Origin: a gamma proteobacterium symbiont of Lucinoma myriamae
GTDB taxonomy: Bacteria; Pseudomonadota; Gammaproteobacteria; GRL18
Direction: 5' to 3'
Length of the DNA: 32,356 nucleotides
Assembly (NCBI GenBank): GCA_025655635.1
Contig: JAHXIM010000320.1
Location: 1 to 32,356, forward strand
Part shown: positions 19,662 to 30,430 of the stretch, in pieces
Position numbering within the stretch: position 1 is the stretch's first letter
Layout: the number at the start of each line of letters is the position of its first letter
The notes under the pieces: model-generated
What the model was told of the DNA's origin: nothing
The model's input: the letters and a program-made list of their open reading frames with translations, nothing else
Database searches by the model: none
Position numbers and translations under genes: made by a program

Positions 19662-20693
19662 TTAATACTCACCAATAATTCTTACTTCTGTTGCCAATTC
19701 TATTTGATGTTTCTTTAGTACTGCTGCTTTAATTTCTTTAATCAATGCTTCAACATCTTTTGCTCTAGCATCACCTTTATTAATAATAAAGTTTGCATGT
19801 TTTTCAGAAATCTGTGCACTATTAACTGCTTTGCCTTTTAAGCTGCAGGATTCAATTAATCGTGCCGCATAGTCATTATCAGGATTTTTAAAAACTGAAC
19901 CGGCGTTAGCCTGTTTAGTTGGTTGCGTTTCCGCACGTTTAGTCAATAAACGTTTAATCTCTGATTTACTTTGCTGCAATCCCTGCTCATCTTTTTCAAA
20001 ACAAAACTCGCCGCTTAAAAACCATTCCTGCTTTGCTACTTTATTGCTTGGTGTTTCATTGCCATCTTTATTAATTACTTTCTTTGCCGTAATTTTTCGG
20101 TATTGAATACTAAATTCATCCGGCATTCTGGTGTTCAATTCACCTTGCTCATTAATCATGGTAACACTCACTACATGCTTCCATGTCTCTGAGCCAAAAG
20201 CTCCGGCATTCATTGCCAGCGCACCACCAATCGTTCCTGGAATACCAGATAAAAACTCCGCACCATTAAGACCAGAATTAGCGGCCTTTCGAGAAAAAAT
20301 GGCGCAGGCAACTCCGGCCTGAGCAGTGATTAAACAGGTTGCTCGTTCTGCTGATTGTTTTGCTAATTGCTCTGCTGTTTGCTCACCGTCATCACTACAT
20401 TTAATAGCCAGCTTATTCAGTACACCATTGGTATAAATAATCAGACCTTTTACACCACCATCTCTCACCAGTAAATTACTGCCTAAGCCAATCCAGTTGA
20501 TCATAGTATTTTCTGGTAATATTTTTAAAATTGTCTGTAAGTCTGTTTCATCTTTTGGTTGATACCAGCACTCTGCATCACCACCTATGCGCCATGTAGT
20601 ATAACGAGCCAGCGGTTCATTAAGTTTTAACACTCCCTGTAATTGCCCTGCCTCTTTTGCCTCTGATAATTTTTTTTGTAATGAGCTGGTCAT
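19662..20693 (-). CDS. murB: UDP-N-acetylenolpyruvoylglucosamine reductase MurB, with two apparent inserts
   Basis: 343 aa; RYTTWRIGGDAEC, LGLGSNLL-like IGLGSNLLVRDGG, SGIPGTIGGALAMNAGAFG, QANAGSVFKNP. Confidence 0.96.
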   Translation of the reverse strand: MTSSLQKKLSEAKEAGQLQGVLKLNEPLARYTTWRIGGDAECWYQPKDETDLQTILKILPENTMINWIGLGSNLLVRDGGVKGLIIYTNGVLNKLAIKCSDDGEQTAEQLAKQSAERATCLITAQAGVACAIFSRKAANSGLNGAEFLSGIPGTIGGALAMNAGAFGSETWKHVVSVTMINEQGELNTRMPDEFSIQYRKITAKKVINKDGNETPSNKVAKQEWFLSGEFCFEKDEQGLQQSKSEIKRLLTKRAETQPTKQANAGSVFKNPDNDYAARLIESCSLKGKAVNSAQISEKHANFIINKGDARAKDVEALIKEIKAAVLKKHQIELATEVRIIGEY

Positions 20694-20705
20694 AATGGCT
20701 ATTGC

Positions 20706-22187
20706 TTATTTATCAGTTTTAAAAGAATCATAGATACCTGCACCAATAGCACCGACATTACCGGCACCAAGCGTCAGTAGAATATCACCGTCTAATATGG
20801 TTTCCTTTAATACCTCATTAATCTCTTCGTGCTGTTCAATAAAAATAGGGTCAACCTTGCCTCGATTTCTAATAGAACGACTTAATGCACGTGAATCAGC
20901 ACCGGAAATAACATCTTCACCGGCAGAATAAACTTCCAGTAACAGCAATTGATCCACCTGACTTAAGGCATGCACAAAATCTTCAAATAAATCCCGTGTC
21001 CGGCTATAACGATGAGGCTGAAATAAAACCACCAGACGTTTTTCCGGCCAGCCGCTTCTAATGGCTCTAATAGTTGCTTCAACTTCACTGGGATGATGAC
21101 CATAATCATCAACCAGCATGGCTTTATGACCATTGAAATCAAGCTCACCATACATTTGAAAACGTCGGCCAATACCTTCAAATTTTTCCAGTGCAGAAGC
21201 AATTTTATCTTTTTCAATACCCAGTTCAATGGCAATAACAACTGCAGCCAATGCATTTTGTACATTATGCAGACCAGGCATATTTAAGGTAATATCCAGC
21301 CAGTCATTATGCTGCCCGTCAGCATCTTTGCACGATACTCTAAAGGATGTTTGATCCAGTGTTTGTTTTACATTAAAAGCCTGAACATCAGCCTTATCAT
21401 TATCAATTCCATAGGTTTTAACCGGTTTACTGATTTCATCAACCAGCTCTGCTACCACGTCATCGTCAATACACAAAACTGCCAGGCCATAAAAAGGTAA
21501 TTGATGCAAAAATTCATTAAATGTTGATTTTAATTGTTCAAAATCACCGCCATAGGTTTCCATATGATCAGCTTCAATATTGGTTACCACTGAAATCATT
21601 GGCTGCAAATGTAAAAATGACGCATCACTTTCATCTGCTTCTGCAACCAGATATTTACTGGCACCTAATTTTGCATTGGTTCCTGCACTATTAAGCTTGC
21701 CGCCAATAACAAATGTCGGATCCATACCGCCTTCTGCCAGTACACTAGCTACCAGGCTTGTGGTGGTTGTTTTACCATGTGTTCCGGCAATAGCAATACC
21801 GTATCGAAAACGCATTAACTCCGCTAACATTTCTGCCCTTGGAATAATGGGTATTCTTAATTCTCTCGCACGCTGAACTTCCGGGTTATCAATACTCACC
21901 GCAGTTGATGTAACGACAACATGAGCAGCATCTATCTGATGAGCATGATGGCCTTTAAAAACTATTGCACCGGCATTTTCAAGACGTTCAGTCACCTTGC
22001 TGCTTTGTAGATCAGAGCCTGATACCTGATAACCCATATTAAGCAGCACTTCGGCAATACCACTCATACCCGCACCACCAATACCAATAAAATAGATATG
22101 TTTGATGCGCCCCATAGACAGCTCTACATCATCTTTTAGCATTTCTTGTTTGCTCACGTTATTAATAGGTGCTTTATTCATAGTCAT
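20706..22187 (-). CDS. murC: UDP-N-acetylmuramate--L-alanine ligase
   Basis: 493 aa; [60 protein letters not shown]. Confidence 0.98.
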   Translation of the reverse strand: MTMNKAPINNVSKQEMLKDDVELSMGRIKHIYFIGIGGAGMSGIAEVLLNMGYQVSGSDLQSSKVTERLENAGAIVFKGHHAHQIDAAHVVVTSTAVSIDNPEVQRARELRIPIIPRAEMLAELMRFRYGIAIAGTHGKTTTTSLVASVLAEGGMDPTFVIGGKLNSAGTNAKLGASKYLVAEADESDASFLHLQPMISVVTNIEADHMETYGGDFEQLKSTFNEFLHQLPFYGLAVLCIDDDVVAELVDEISKPVKTYGIDNDKADVQAFNVKQTLDQTSFRVSCKDADGQHNDWLDITLNMPGLHNVQNALAAVVIAIELGIEKDKIASALEKFEGIGRRFQMYGELDFNGHKAMLVDDYGHHPSEVEATIRAIRSGWPEKRLVVLFQPHRYSRTRDLFEDFVHALSQVDQLLLLEVYSAGEDVISGADSRALSRSIRNRGKVDPIFIEQHEEINEVLKETILDGDILLTLGAGNVGAIGAGIYDSFKTDK

Positions 22188-22196
22188 TAGCCAATG

Positions 22197-23384
22197 TTAT
22201 CCTGCCAATAGCAGGCATTCTTCTGCAACAACTTCAGCTGCATTATGAATCGATAATTGTCGCGTATTTACAGCCATTGTTAACAGTTTTTCCTGGTTCA
22301 AGCTCATTAATAATTCTGCCAGTTTCTCACTGCTTAAATCATTTTGCTGTATTAAAAAGGCAGCATCTTCATTGGCAAGGTAAGCTGCATTGGCCGTTTG
22401 ATGATCATCTACTGCATAAGGGAATGGCACTAATAACGCAGCCACACCCACAGCAGCTATTTCGCTCACTGTCAACGCTCCCGAACGACAAACCACCAAA
22501 TCTGCCCACGTATAATTTTTTGCCATATCATTAATAAAGGGCGTAATTTCAACACTGATATTGACTTCATCTTCAATCTGTTTAAGCCATTTGTAATTAT
22601 CTTTAGTCATTTCAAGATGTTTGTTACCACATTGATGACGCACATTAATTTGATCAAAATAATTTGTTTGCAATCGCTGGCTTTGAGCAATCATTGCCAG
22701 TGCTTGCGGTACTTTTTCATTTAAAGCTGTTGCTCCTAAACTACCGCCGACAACAAGAATATTTAATTGCTTATCACTCATCTGTGCCCATTTTTTGTCA
22801 AAACGCTGTTCAGGCTTATGCAGTTCTGTAATTTCTTTACGTACAGGATTGCCAATGATAGTTAATTTTTTAGTTTCAGTAAAAGCACCGGGAAATGCCA
22901 CAAATACTTTTCTTGCAAACTTAAATAAAATTTTATTGGTTAATCCTGCAATGGCATTTTGTTCATGTAGTACTAAAGGCTTTCTCAACAGCCAGCCAAC
23001 AATACCACCCGGACCTGTAACAAAACCACCCATACCTAAAACCACATCTGGCTTCACTTTTTTATAAATACTCATCGTCTGAATCATGGCTCGTATTAAT
23101 TTAAACGGTAACAACAACAACGTTTTTAAACCTTTACCTCTCAAACCACCAATATCAATATAATTTATTGGATAATCATGCTCCGGAACCAGTCTTGCTT
23201 CCAAACCCTTTGTAGTACCAAGCCATTCAATATGAACACCTTTCTCACGCAATACATGAGCTGTTGCCAAAGCAGGAAAAATATGTCCTCCCGTACCACC
23301 GGCCATAATTAATACTGTTTTATCCACATGATTTTTCTTATTTTCTATGCTCATGTTAAAACGACTTCTTTGCTTTTTTATCAC
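22197..23384 (-). CDS. murG: UDP-GlcNAc:undecaprenyl-PP-MurNAc-pentapeptide GlcNAc transferase MurG; true start probably the ATG at 23354
   Basis: IMAGGTGGHIFPALATAHVL, LHEQNAIAGLTNK, VVGGSLGATALN, VVCRSGALTVSEIAAVG. The ORF-track start overlaps ftsW by 29 nt; the internal ATG (MSIENKK) lies one base past the ftsW stop. Confidence 0.96.
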   Translation of the reverse strand: MIKKQRSRFNMSIENKKNHVDKTVLIMAGGTGGHIFPALATAHVLREKGVHIEWLGTTKGLEARLVPEHDYPINYIDIGGLRGKGLKTLLLLPFKLIRAMIQTMSIYKKVKPDVVLGMGGFVTGPGGIVGWLLRKPLVLHEQNAIAGLTNKILFKFARKVFVAFPGAFTETKKLTIIGNPVRKEITELHKPEQRFDKKWAQMSDKQLNILVVGGSLGATALNEKVPQALAMIAQSQRLQTNYFDQINVRHQCGNKHLEMTKDNYKWLKQIEDEVNISVEITPFINDMAKNYTWADLVVCRSGALTVSEIAAVGVAALLVPFPYAVDDHQTANAAYLANEDAAFLIQQNDLSSEKLAELLMSLNQEKLLTMAVNTRQLSIHNAAEVVAEECLLLAG

Positions 23385-24744
23385 GTCTTGTCAATGCAGA
23401 CAAAAAACCACTTCCCAGAGGGTATTTAAAGCGTGTTTCATGTTCTGCACGTAGTATTAAGGCAATAACAATACACATAATCATCATACTACTGCCGCCA
23501 TAGCTCATTAACGGCAGTGTAAGACCTTTAGTGGGCAATACACCCATATTGACTGCGATATTGACAAATGCCTGTAAGCCAATCCAGATACCTAAACCAA
23601 ACATCATATAGGCTGAAAAAGTCTTTTTTACCTGCTCGGCTCTTTTTGCTAATACGAATATCCGGCTAACCAGCGCAGCAAACAAAGCAATTACTGTGAT
23701 TGCACCAATACCACCAAGTTCTTCGGCTAATACCGCAAATAAAAAATCGGTATGTCCTTCTGGTAAATAAAATAATTTTTGTATGCTATTGCCCAAACCC
23801 ACTCCGGTTAACTCACCGCGCCCAAAGGCAATCAAGGACTGAGTTAATTGAAAGCCTGTGTCAAATGGATCCGCCCAGGGATTCATAAATGACTGTAAAC
23901 GCTCCAGCCGATAAGGTTCCAATATAATCAGGTAATAAACACTCACAGCCATTATCAGCATCAATACTAAAAACTGCCATAACCTCACACCACCTAAAAA
24001 AAGCATACCCAGCGCTGTGACTGAAATGACAACTGTTGCCCCCAGATCAGGCTCCATCAACAATAAAACAGCGACAGCGGCAAGCACTACCATCGGCATA
24101 AAAAAGCCTTTAATTGTTTTTCTAACGCTTTCACTATGTCTAACCAGATAACCTGCCAGATAAATAACCATTGCCAGCTTAACTAACTCTGATACCTGTA
24201 AGTTAAAAATCCCCATAGGTATCCATCGGGAGCTGCCATTGATTTCTCTTCCTACACCCGGTAGAAGCACTGCAATCAATAAGAAAACACCTATAAATAA
24301 TATTATTGGTCCTGTTTTTTGCCATATTTTAATCGGTGTTATTAACACCAGTGAACCTAAAAACAGCCCAAGTCCAGTAGCAATCAACTGGAGATACAAA
24401 TAATAAAATGGTTCACCATTATTACGTTCAGCAATTGATATAGATGCCGAGCCAACCATTATTATACCCAGTGTAATAATACTCATCGCAATAACAATCA
24501 CCCAGGGATCAAACAACCACTTTTGTTTCTCAGCTGCAATTGCCGTCACTGACTTTGATGTAGTGCGCACAGCTTTTTTTGCTGTTTTGTTAACTTTGTT
24601 TGTACTTACAGTATTCTCTATGGTGTTTTTTGCACGACGCTTTCTCGCACTTTTTTCAAATAAATCTGTCAAAGAATTTTCATTGTCTCTATTTTTAAGA
24701 ACTTCATTTGTTGTTAATGTGTCTAGATTAATTTCAACTGACAT
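23356..24744 (-). CDS. ftsW: Probable peptidoglycan glycosyltransferase FtsW with a long basic N-terminal cytoplasmic extension
   Basis: 462 aa polytopic SEDS protein; NGSSRWIPMGIFNLQVSELVKLA, LGLGNSIQKLFYLPEGHTDFLFAVLAEELG, GLTLPLMSYGGSSMM. Confidence 0.97.
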   Translation of the reverse strand: MSVEINLDTLTTNEVLKNRDNENSLTDLFEKSARKRRAKNTIENTVSTNKVNKTAKKAVRTTSKSVTAIAAEKQKWLFDPWVIVIAMSIITLGIIMVGSASISIAERNNGEPFYYLYLQLIATGLGLFLGSLVLITPIKIWQKTGPIILFIGVFLLIAVLLPGVGREINGSSRWIPMGIFNLQVSELVKLAMVIYLAGYLVRHSESVRKTIKGFFMPMVVLAAVAVLLLMEPDLGATVVISVTALGMLFLGGVRLWQFLVLMLIMAVSVYYLIILEPYRLERLQSFMNPWADPFDTGFQLTQSLIAFGRGELTGVGLGNSIQKLFYLPEGHTDFLFAVLAEELGGIGAITVIALFAALVSRIFVLAKRAEQVKKTFSAYMMFGLGIWIGLQAFVNIAVNMGVLPTKGLTLPLMSYGGSSMMIMCIVIALILRAEHETRFKYPLGSGFLSALTRRDKKAKKSF

Positions 24745-26176
24745 TTTTTAATTCATCCTTCAATGCCGCTGTTAACAACAAAACGTTTTTCTTAAAATCA
24801 TCACCACGTTTCATATAGTTCTGATACATATCAAAGCTGGCACACGCTGGTGAAAATAGAATCACATCACCTGACTTAGCCAGACCTTTTGCTATTACGA
24901 CAGCATCATGCATTGAACTAACGTTATAAAATTCATCATTCATTGCTCCTGCGTTTAAGGCACTTGCCTTTATCTGCTGCGCATCAATACCCATTAAAAT
25001 GGTAAATTTTATTTTTTTCTTAATAACTTTACCAAGTTCTTTAAAATCTGCATCTTTGCCAACACCACCGGCAATCAATATCACGGTTCTTTTATCATGC
25101 GCTAAACCATCATTCATTTCAAAACCATCAATAGCTGCTATTGTTGCTCCGGTATTTGTTCCTTTTGAATCATTATAAAAATCAACGCCATTAATACTAT
25201 CGACCCACTCACAGCGATGAGGCAATCCGCTATAGTTTTTAATTGATTCTATTTGCTGCTCTAAATCCAGATGTAATGGTTTCAATAATGCCAGTGCCGC
25301 TAATACATTTAAATAGTTATACTTACCCTTTAACTTTATCTCTTTAGCCTGAAGTATGTTTTTATTTGCCTGAGTTAATACCTCACCGTCTAATAATTCA
25401 AACTCACAATTCAATTCTTGTGCCGAACTTAATGCTTCGCCAAATAAAATCATTGAAAATTCTTCTGTATCAATTCGCTGCTTCAATCGCTCAAAGGTAA
25501 TTTCCTCTTGAGGATTTATAATTGCATTTTCTGTATTATTATAAATACGCTCTTTTACCTGCCGATAATCATCCAGGTCAGTATAGCGATCCATATGATC
25601 TTCACTAATATTCAAAACCGTTGCAGCAATTGTTTTTAGGCTATAGGTTGTTTCCAATTGGAAACTGGATAACTCCAGAATATATAAGTCACTCTGGCTC
25701 TCTAATAAATCCAGGGCGGGTATACCCAGATTTCCCCCGGCAATGGCTTTGATACCACAATCCTGAGCAATTTTTTCAACTAATGTGGTAACAGTACTTT
25801 TTCCATTTGAACCGGTGATAGCAATAACCGGTTTCTCAACAACCTGCGTAAACAGTTCAATATCACCAATAACCAAACAACCTTGCGCTCGCAATGATGA
25901 AAATAATTCACTGCGCACAGAAATACCCGGACTTACGATGATCTGCTTATAGTTTTTAAATACTTCATAATCAAATTCACCCGTTATAATCCGGCTTGTC
26001 TCAAATTCTTTTTTTACACACTCAAATGCAGTTGGAGCCTGTCGGCTGTCTGCAATGGCAAATGCACAATTTCTTTTCTTTAAATAGCGTGCGCAAGACA
26101 AACCAGTGCCTCCCATACCAACAATCAATGTTGCTATGCTGAAGTCAAATAATTTGTCGGCTATATTTTTATTCAT
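24734..26176 (-). CDS. murD: UDP-N-acetylmuramoylalanine--D-glutamate ligase
   Basis: 480 aa; VGMGGTGLSCARYL, AITGSNGKSTVTTLVEKI, NISEDHMDRY, FYNDSKGTNTGATIAAI, LFSPACASFDMYQNYMKRGDDF. Confidence 0.98.
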   Translation of the reverse strand: MNKNIADKLFDFSIATLIVGMGGTGLSCARYLKKRNCAFAIADSRQAPTAFECVKKEFETSRIITGEFDYEVFKNYKQIIVSPGISVRSELFSSLRAQGCLVIGDIELFTQVVEKPVIAITGSNGKSTVTTLVEKIAQDCGIKAIAGGNLGIPALDLLESQSDLYILELSSFQLETTYSLKTIAATVLNISEDHMDRYTDLDDYRQVKERIYNNTENAIINPQEEITFERLKQRIDTEEFSMILFGEALSSAQELNCEFELLDGEVLTQANKNILQAKEIKLKGKYNYLNVLAALALLKPLHLDLEQQIESIKNYSGLPHRCEWVDSINGVDFYNDSKGTNTGATIAAIDGFEMNDGLAHDKRTVILIAGGVGKDADFKELGKVIKKKIKFTILMGIDAQQIKASALNAGAMNDEFYNVSSMHDAVVIAKGLAKSGDVILFSPACASFDMYQNYMKRGDDFKKNVLLLTAALKDELKNVS

Positions 26177-26199
26177 TTTTCTTTAATATCTAATCGTTA

Positions 26200-27282
26200 T
26201 TAGCGAATTTTCAGTGAAGCCAAACCAATCAACACTAAAATAACAGTGATGATCCAAAAGCGTACAATGACTCGGGGTTCCGGCCAGCCTTTTAATTCAA
26301 AGTGATGATGTATGGGAGCCATTCTAAAAATTCTACGCCCTGTTAATTTATATGATGCGACCTGTAATATGACGGAGACCGTTTCCATAACAAATACTCC
26401 ACCCATAATAAATAAAATAATTTCCTGTCTGACAACCACTGCAATAATTCCTAAACCTGCACCTAATGCCAGTGCACCCACATCCCCCATAAAGACTTGT
26501 GCCGGATAGGTGTTAAACCATAAAAATCCCAGACCTGCACCAACAAAGGCGGCACAAATAATGGCAACTTCACCGACACCTTTAATATATGGAATACCAA
26601 GGTAGCCGGAAAAATTGTAATGCCCGGTAAGATAAGCAAAAATACCCAGCGCACCGGCAATCATTACTGTCGGCATAATTGCCAGGCCATCTAATCCATC
26701 AGTCAGGTTAACAGCATTGCTGCTGCCCACAATCACCAGATAGGTCAGCAAAATATAAAAAGGCCCCAAATCAATAAACATATTTTTCATAAATGGAACC
26801 AACAACAAGGTCTCTTCCGGCGTCTGCGCACTCGTATAAAGATACAGTGCTGCAGCAAAACCAATAATACTTTGCCAAAAGTACTTATAACGTGCTATTA
26901 AGCCTTTGCTGTCCTTATGAACAATTTTTTTATAATCATCAACCCAGCCAATAACTCCAAAAAATAAAGTCACTAACAATACAACCCAGACATAATGATT
27001 ATTTAAATCACCCCATAGCAGGGTACTCACTGCAATTGCCACCAGAATTAAAGCACCACCCATTGTTGGTGTACCTGCTTTACTAAAATGACTTTGAGGA
27101 CCATCATCCCGGACAACTTGCCCAATTTGCTTCACACTCAGTTTTTTAATCATCACCGGGCCAACTAATAGCGCAATCGATAATGCTGTTAAAATACCTA
27201 AAATGGCTCTTAGTGTTAAATAAGAAAAAACATTAAAAGCACTATAGTATTGGGATAGATATTCAGTCAGAGCCAGCAGCAT
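26200..27282 (-). CDS. mraY: Phospho-N-acetylmuramoyl-pentapeptide transferase MraY
   Basis: 360 aa polytopic; [60 protein letters not shown]. Confidence 0.99.
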   Translation of the reverse strand: MLLALTEYLSQYYSAFNVFSYLTLRAILGILTALSIALLVGPVMIKKLSVKQIGQVVRDDGPQSHFSKAGTPTMGGALILVAIAVSTLLWGDLNNHYVWVVLLVTLFFGVIGWVDDYKKIVHKDSKGLIARYKYFWQSIIGFAAALYLYTSAQTPEETLLLVPFMKNMFIDLGPFYILLTYLVIVGSSNAVNLTDGLDGLAIMPTVMIAGALGIFAYLTGHYNFSGYLGIPYIKGVGEVAIICAAFVGAGLGFLWFNTYPAQVFMGDVGALALGAGLGIIAVVVRQEIILFIMGGVFVMETVSVILQVASYKLTGRRIFRMAPIHHHFELKGWPEPRVIVRFWIITVILVLIGLASLKIR

Positions 27283-28787
27283 TAGTGAACACCTTTCGTT
27301 GTCGTATTACTATTTTCAGGTTTGGAATTTTTTTTCAATAATGCATCAGCCACGCTTTCCATTCCCATCGTTCTTGATCCTTTAACAAGTACTACTTTTC
27401 TTTTGTGCTCTTTTTTACAGTCTTTTTTACCTGAAGAAGGACATTGCAGGTAATCTTTTACTTTACTAATTAATTCATCTTTAGTTGAAAAATGTATTGC
27501 CTTAGCATCATTCTTCTCAATCATTGAGTTAAAGCCTTTACAGGTTTCATTACTCTTTATACCCACTGTAAATAATTGTTTAATACCCATATTTGCTGCA
27601 TCGATACCTAATTGATAATGCAGTTTTTCTGACTCTTCGCCTAACTCACCCATATCACCCAGGATCAATATAGCCTCGCCTTCTAATTGCTGAATGGCAT
27701 CTATTCCTGCTCTCACTGAACCCGGATTTGCGTTATAGCTGTCATCAAAAATTATTGCGCCTGCAATACCCGCTTTTTGTTCAAGACGACCTGAAACATT
27801 AGTAAAATTTTCCAGTCCCAATTTAACCTGTTCTAAAGTACAGTCTAATGATAACGCCATGGCAGCAGCTGCTAACGCGTTATAAACATTATGTTTACCA
27901 TATTGTTTTAGATGGATAACTTTTTCACCATCAGGTGTTTTAATTGTTAACTGAAGACCATTATCTACTGGTGTATAATCTGCACTGATATCAGCCGGCT
28001 TATCCAGACCAAAGCTTAGTGTTTTAATTGTCTTTATATTATTTTTTTCTGACACTAAATTTTGACAATATTTCTGCCAGTAATCAGCATAAACATCATC
28101 GGCATTAATCACTGCCGTGCCATTGTTTACCAGGCCGTTATATATTTCAGCCTTTGCTTTTGCTACACCGTCTATTGAACCAAACCCCTCAATATGAGCG
28201 TGAGTTACATTAGTAATAACAGCAACATCAGGTTTAACATAATTAACCAATTGAGCAATTTCACCAATATGATTGGCACCAATTTCAATGACGGCCATCT
28301 TATGTTCATTATCAAGACGCATTAATGTCAATGGCACACCGATGTCATTATTCAGATTTCCCCTGGTAGCCAGCACGGTTCCTCTTGCCTGCTGAAAAAT
28401 TGCTGTTGTCATTTCTTTTACGGTTGTCTTACCGCAACTACCTGTAATCGCCGCAACGGGTAATGAAAAAGCATCACGCCGTAATGATGCAATCTGCCCT
28501 AAGGCAATACGAGTATCTTTCACTTGCAATTGTGGCAATGCCAACTCAGTTGCTTTTTCAACGACCAGAGCACAAGCACCCTTTTCTTCTGCCTGCTCCA
28601 GATAATCATGAGCATCAAAACTTTCACCTTTAATCGCAATAAATAAATCACCTTCAGACACGGTTCGGGTATTGATACTCACTTGAGAAAAAGTGCAGTC
28701 TTCACCGACTAAATCTGCATCCAGGGCACTGGCTATTTGAGAAAGTTTTAAAGTCGTTTTGTCAATATTTGCATTTGCTGAAATCAA
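27282..28787 (-). CDS. murF: UDP-N-acetylmuramoyl-tripeptide--D-alanyl-D-alanine ligase
   Basis: 501 aa; [80 protein letters not shown]. Confidence 0.98.
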   Translation of the reverse strand: MISANANIDKTTLKLSQIASALDADLVGEDCTFSQVSINTRTVSEGDLFIAIKGESFDAHDYLEQAEEKGACALVVEKATELALPQLQVKDTRIALGQIASLRRDAFSLPVAAITGSCGKTTVKEMTTAIFQQARGTVLATRGNLNNDIGVPLTLMRLDNEHKMAVIEIGANHIGEIAQLVNYVKPDVAVITNVTHAHIEGFGSIDGVAKAKAEIYNGLVNNGTAVINADDVYADYWQKYCQNLVSEKNNIKTIKTLSFGLDKPADISADYTPVDNGLQLTIKTPDGEKVIHLKQYGKHNVYNALAAAAMALSLDCTLEQVKLGLENFTNVSGRLEQKAGIAGAIIFDDSYNANPGSVRAGIDAIQQLEGEAILILGDMGELGEESEKLHYQLGIDAANMGIKQLFTVGIKSNETCKGFNSMIEKNDAKAIHFSTKDELISKVKDYLQCPSSGKKDCKKEHKRKVVLVKGSRTMGMESVADALLKKNSKPENSNTTTKGVH

Positions 28788-30430
28788 CGTTTACTCCCCC
28801 TTTCATTGCCGGAGTCACAATAGAAGTCATAAAAAGATAAGACTGAGTCCTTATCACTAAATGGCAGTCGTCGGCCATTTATCTCCTGGTAATCTTCATG
28901 ACCTTTGCCGGCAATCAATAACACATCATCAGCACTTAATGCTTGTAATGCCGTATGTATCGCATTGTTTCTATCTGTTTTAATTAAGATATTATCCATA
29001 TGCTCAAAACCGCTGATAATTTCATCAATGATTTGTTCTTCAGATTCTGTACGCGGATTATCTGAAGTCACTATCACTTGATCAGCCTGTTGTTGTGCAA
29101 CTTTGGCCATCAAAGGACGTTTACCTTTATCCCGGTCTCCACCACAACCAAAGACACAATAAAGTTTTCCTTTTGTGTGTATTTTTAATGCCTTAAGCAC
29201 CTGCTCTAAAGCATCTGGAGTATGAGCATAATCAATAACAATGAGAGGCTGATCATTCATTTTGCCTTTATCAGCAGCCTGAATACGAATCTTCTCCATT
29301 CGCCCTGATACGGTTGTTATTTTTGCCACGCCAGCAACAATATCATTTAAGTTATATCCCTGGCGATGCAGCACGGCAATTGCAGCTAATAAGTTTTCAA
29401 TAGTAAACTCACCAACCAGCTGACTTTTCACTGCATACTCTTTGTCGTTTACACACAAGCTAAATGAAATACCTTCATTATTGAGGCAGACTTCGTTAGC
29501 AAAATATTCCGCACTCTTATCTACTCGTGAATAACGGCTAATATCAGGTTTCTTAACAGACTCCCGTCCTGCCATTGAAGCAATAATTACCTGACTAAAT
29601 GCATCATCCTGATTCACTATAATTTGTTTCAGTGATGACAGTTGAAACAGCTTTAACTTTTCATCACCATAAGCCTGCATATCACCATGATAATCCAGAT
29701 GATCGCGAGTCAGATTCGTAAAAACAGCACTGTCAAATTCAACACCATTCACTCTGCCCTGAGATAAGGCATGAGATGAAACTTCCATCACTAAGCTGTC
29801 AGCCTTTTGTTCCTTATACTGAGCAATCAGAGCTTGTAAAGTCACTGCATCAGGTGTTGTATGCGTGCTTTTTTCAAGCTGGCCATATAAACCATTGCCT
29901 AAGGTACCGATAACTGCACATCGAACTTCACTCATATGACTCAGCAATTGCGCAATAAAATGTGCCGTAGATGTTTTGCCATTTGTGCCGGTAATACCAA
30001 TCACATTTAAATTATGGCTCGGGTGCCGATAAAAGCGTGCGGCGATTTCACCCAGTTTTTCATGTAACTTCTCTACACGAACAAGAGGGATATCAGCCTT
30101 ATTTTCATCATTGGGTACGGGACAACTCACAGGCATATCATTCACCTCTTGAGTCGGCTCCCAGACGATGCAGCTTGCTCCAGAATTAATCGCTTCACCT
30201 GCATAGGCAATACCATGACGTGGGCTATTTCCTACACCAGCACAGGCTAAAAACAGGTATTCTTCATGTACTTTCTTACTATTAAGTGATAAGCCTTTGA
30301 AACTTAACTCGCAATTTTTGACCCCACTAAAATCAACATAACCATCTAACAGTGACTGTAGATGGTTATGTGAGTAGTGATTTTCTCTGCTCCTTTTTAA
30401 GGAGCTAAACGGGGCGAGTGGAGTTTTCAT
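28784..30430 (-). CDS. murE: UDP-N-acetylmuramoyl-L-alanyl-D-glutamate--2,6-diaminopimelate ligase
   Basis: 548 aa; GITGTNGKTSTAHFIAQLL, TTPDAVTLQ, EVSSHALSQGRV, NLTRDHLDYHGDM, DNPRTE (meso-DAP specificity type), AGKGHEDYQ. Confidence 0.98.
   Translation of the reverse strand: MKTPLAPFSSLKRSRENHYSHNHLQSLLDGYVDFSGVKNCELSFKGLSLNSKKVHEEYLFLACAGVGNSPRHGIAYAGEAINSGASCIVWEPTQEVNDMPVSCPVPNDENKADIPLVRVEKLHEKLGEIAARFYRHPSHNLNVIGITGTNGKTSTAHFIAQLLSHMSEVRCAVIGTLGNGLYGQLEKSTHTTPDAVTLQALIAQYKEQKADSLVMEVSSHALSQGRVNGVEFDSAVFTNLTRDHLDYHGDMQAYGDEKLKLFQLSSLKQIIVNQDDAFSQVIIASMAGRESVKKPDISRYSRVDKSAEYFANEVCLNNEGISFSLCVNDKEYAVKSQLVGEFTIENLLAAIAVLHRQGYNLNDIVAGVAKITTVSGRMEKIRIQAADKGKMNDQPLIVIDYAHTPDALEQVLKALKIHTKGKLYCVFGCGGDRDKGKRPLMAKVAQQQADQVIVTSDNPRTESEEQIIDEIISGFEHMDNILIKTDRNNAIHTALQALSADDVLLIAGKGHEDYQEINGRRLPFSDKDSVLSFYDFYCDSGNERGSKR

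Noticed and set aside
21580-21876. 98-aa + strand ORF antisense to murC
   Set aside because: Shadow of the MurC frame, no independent support.
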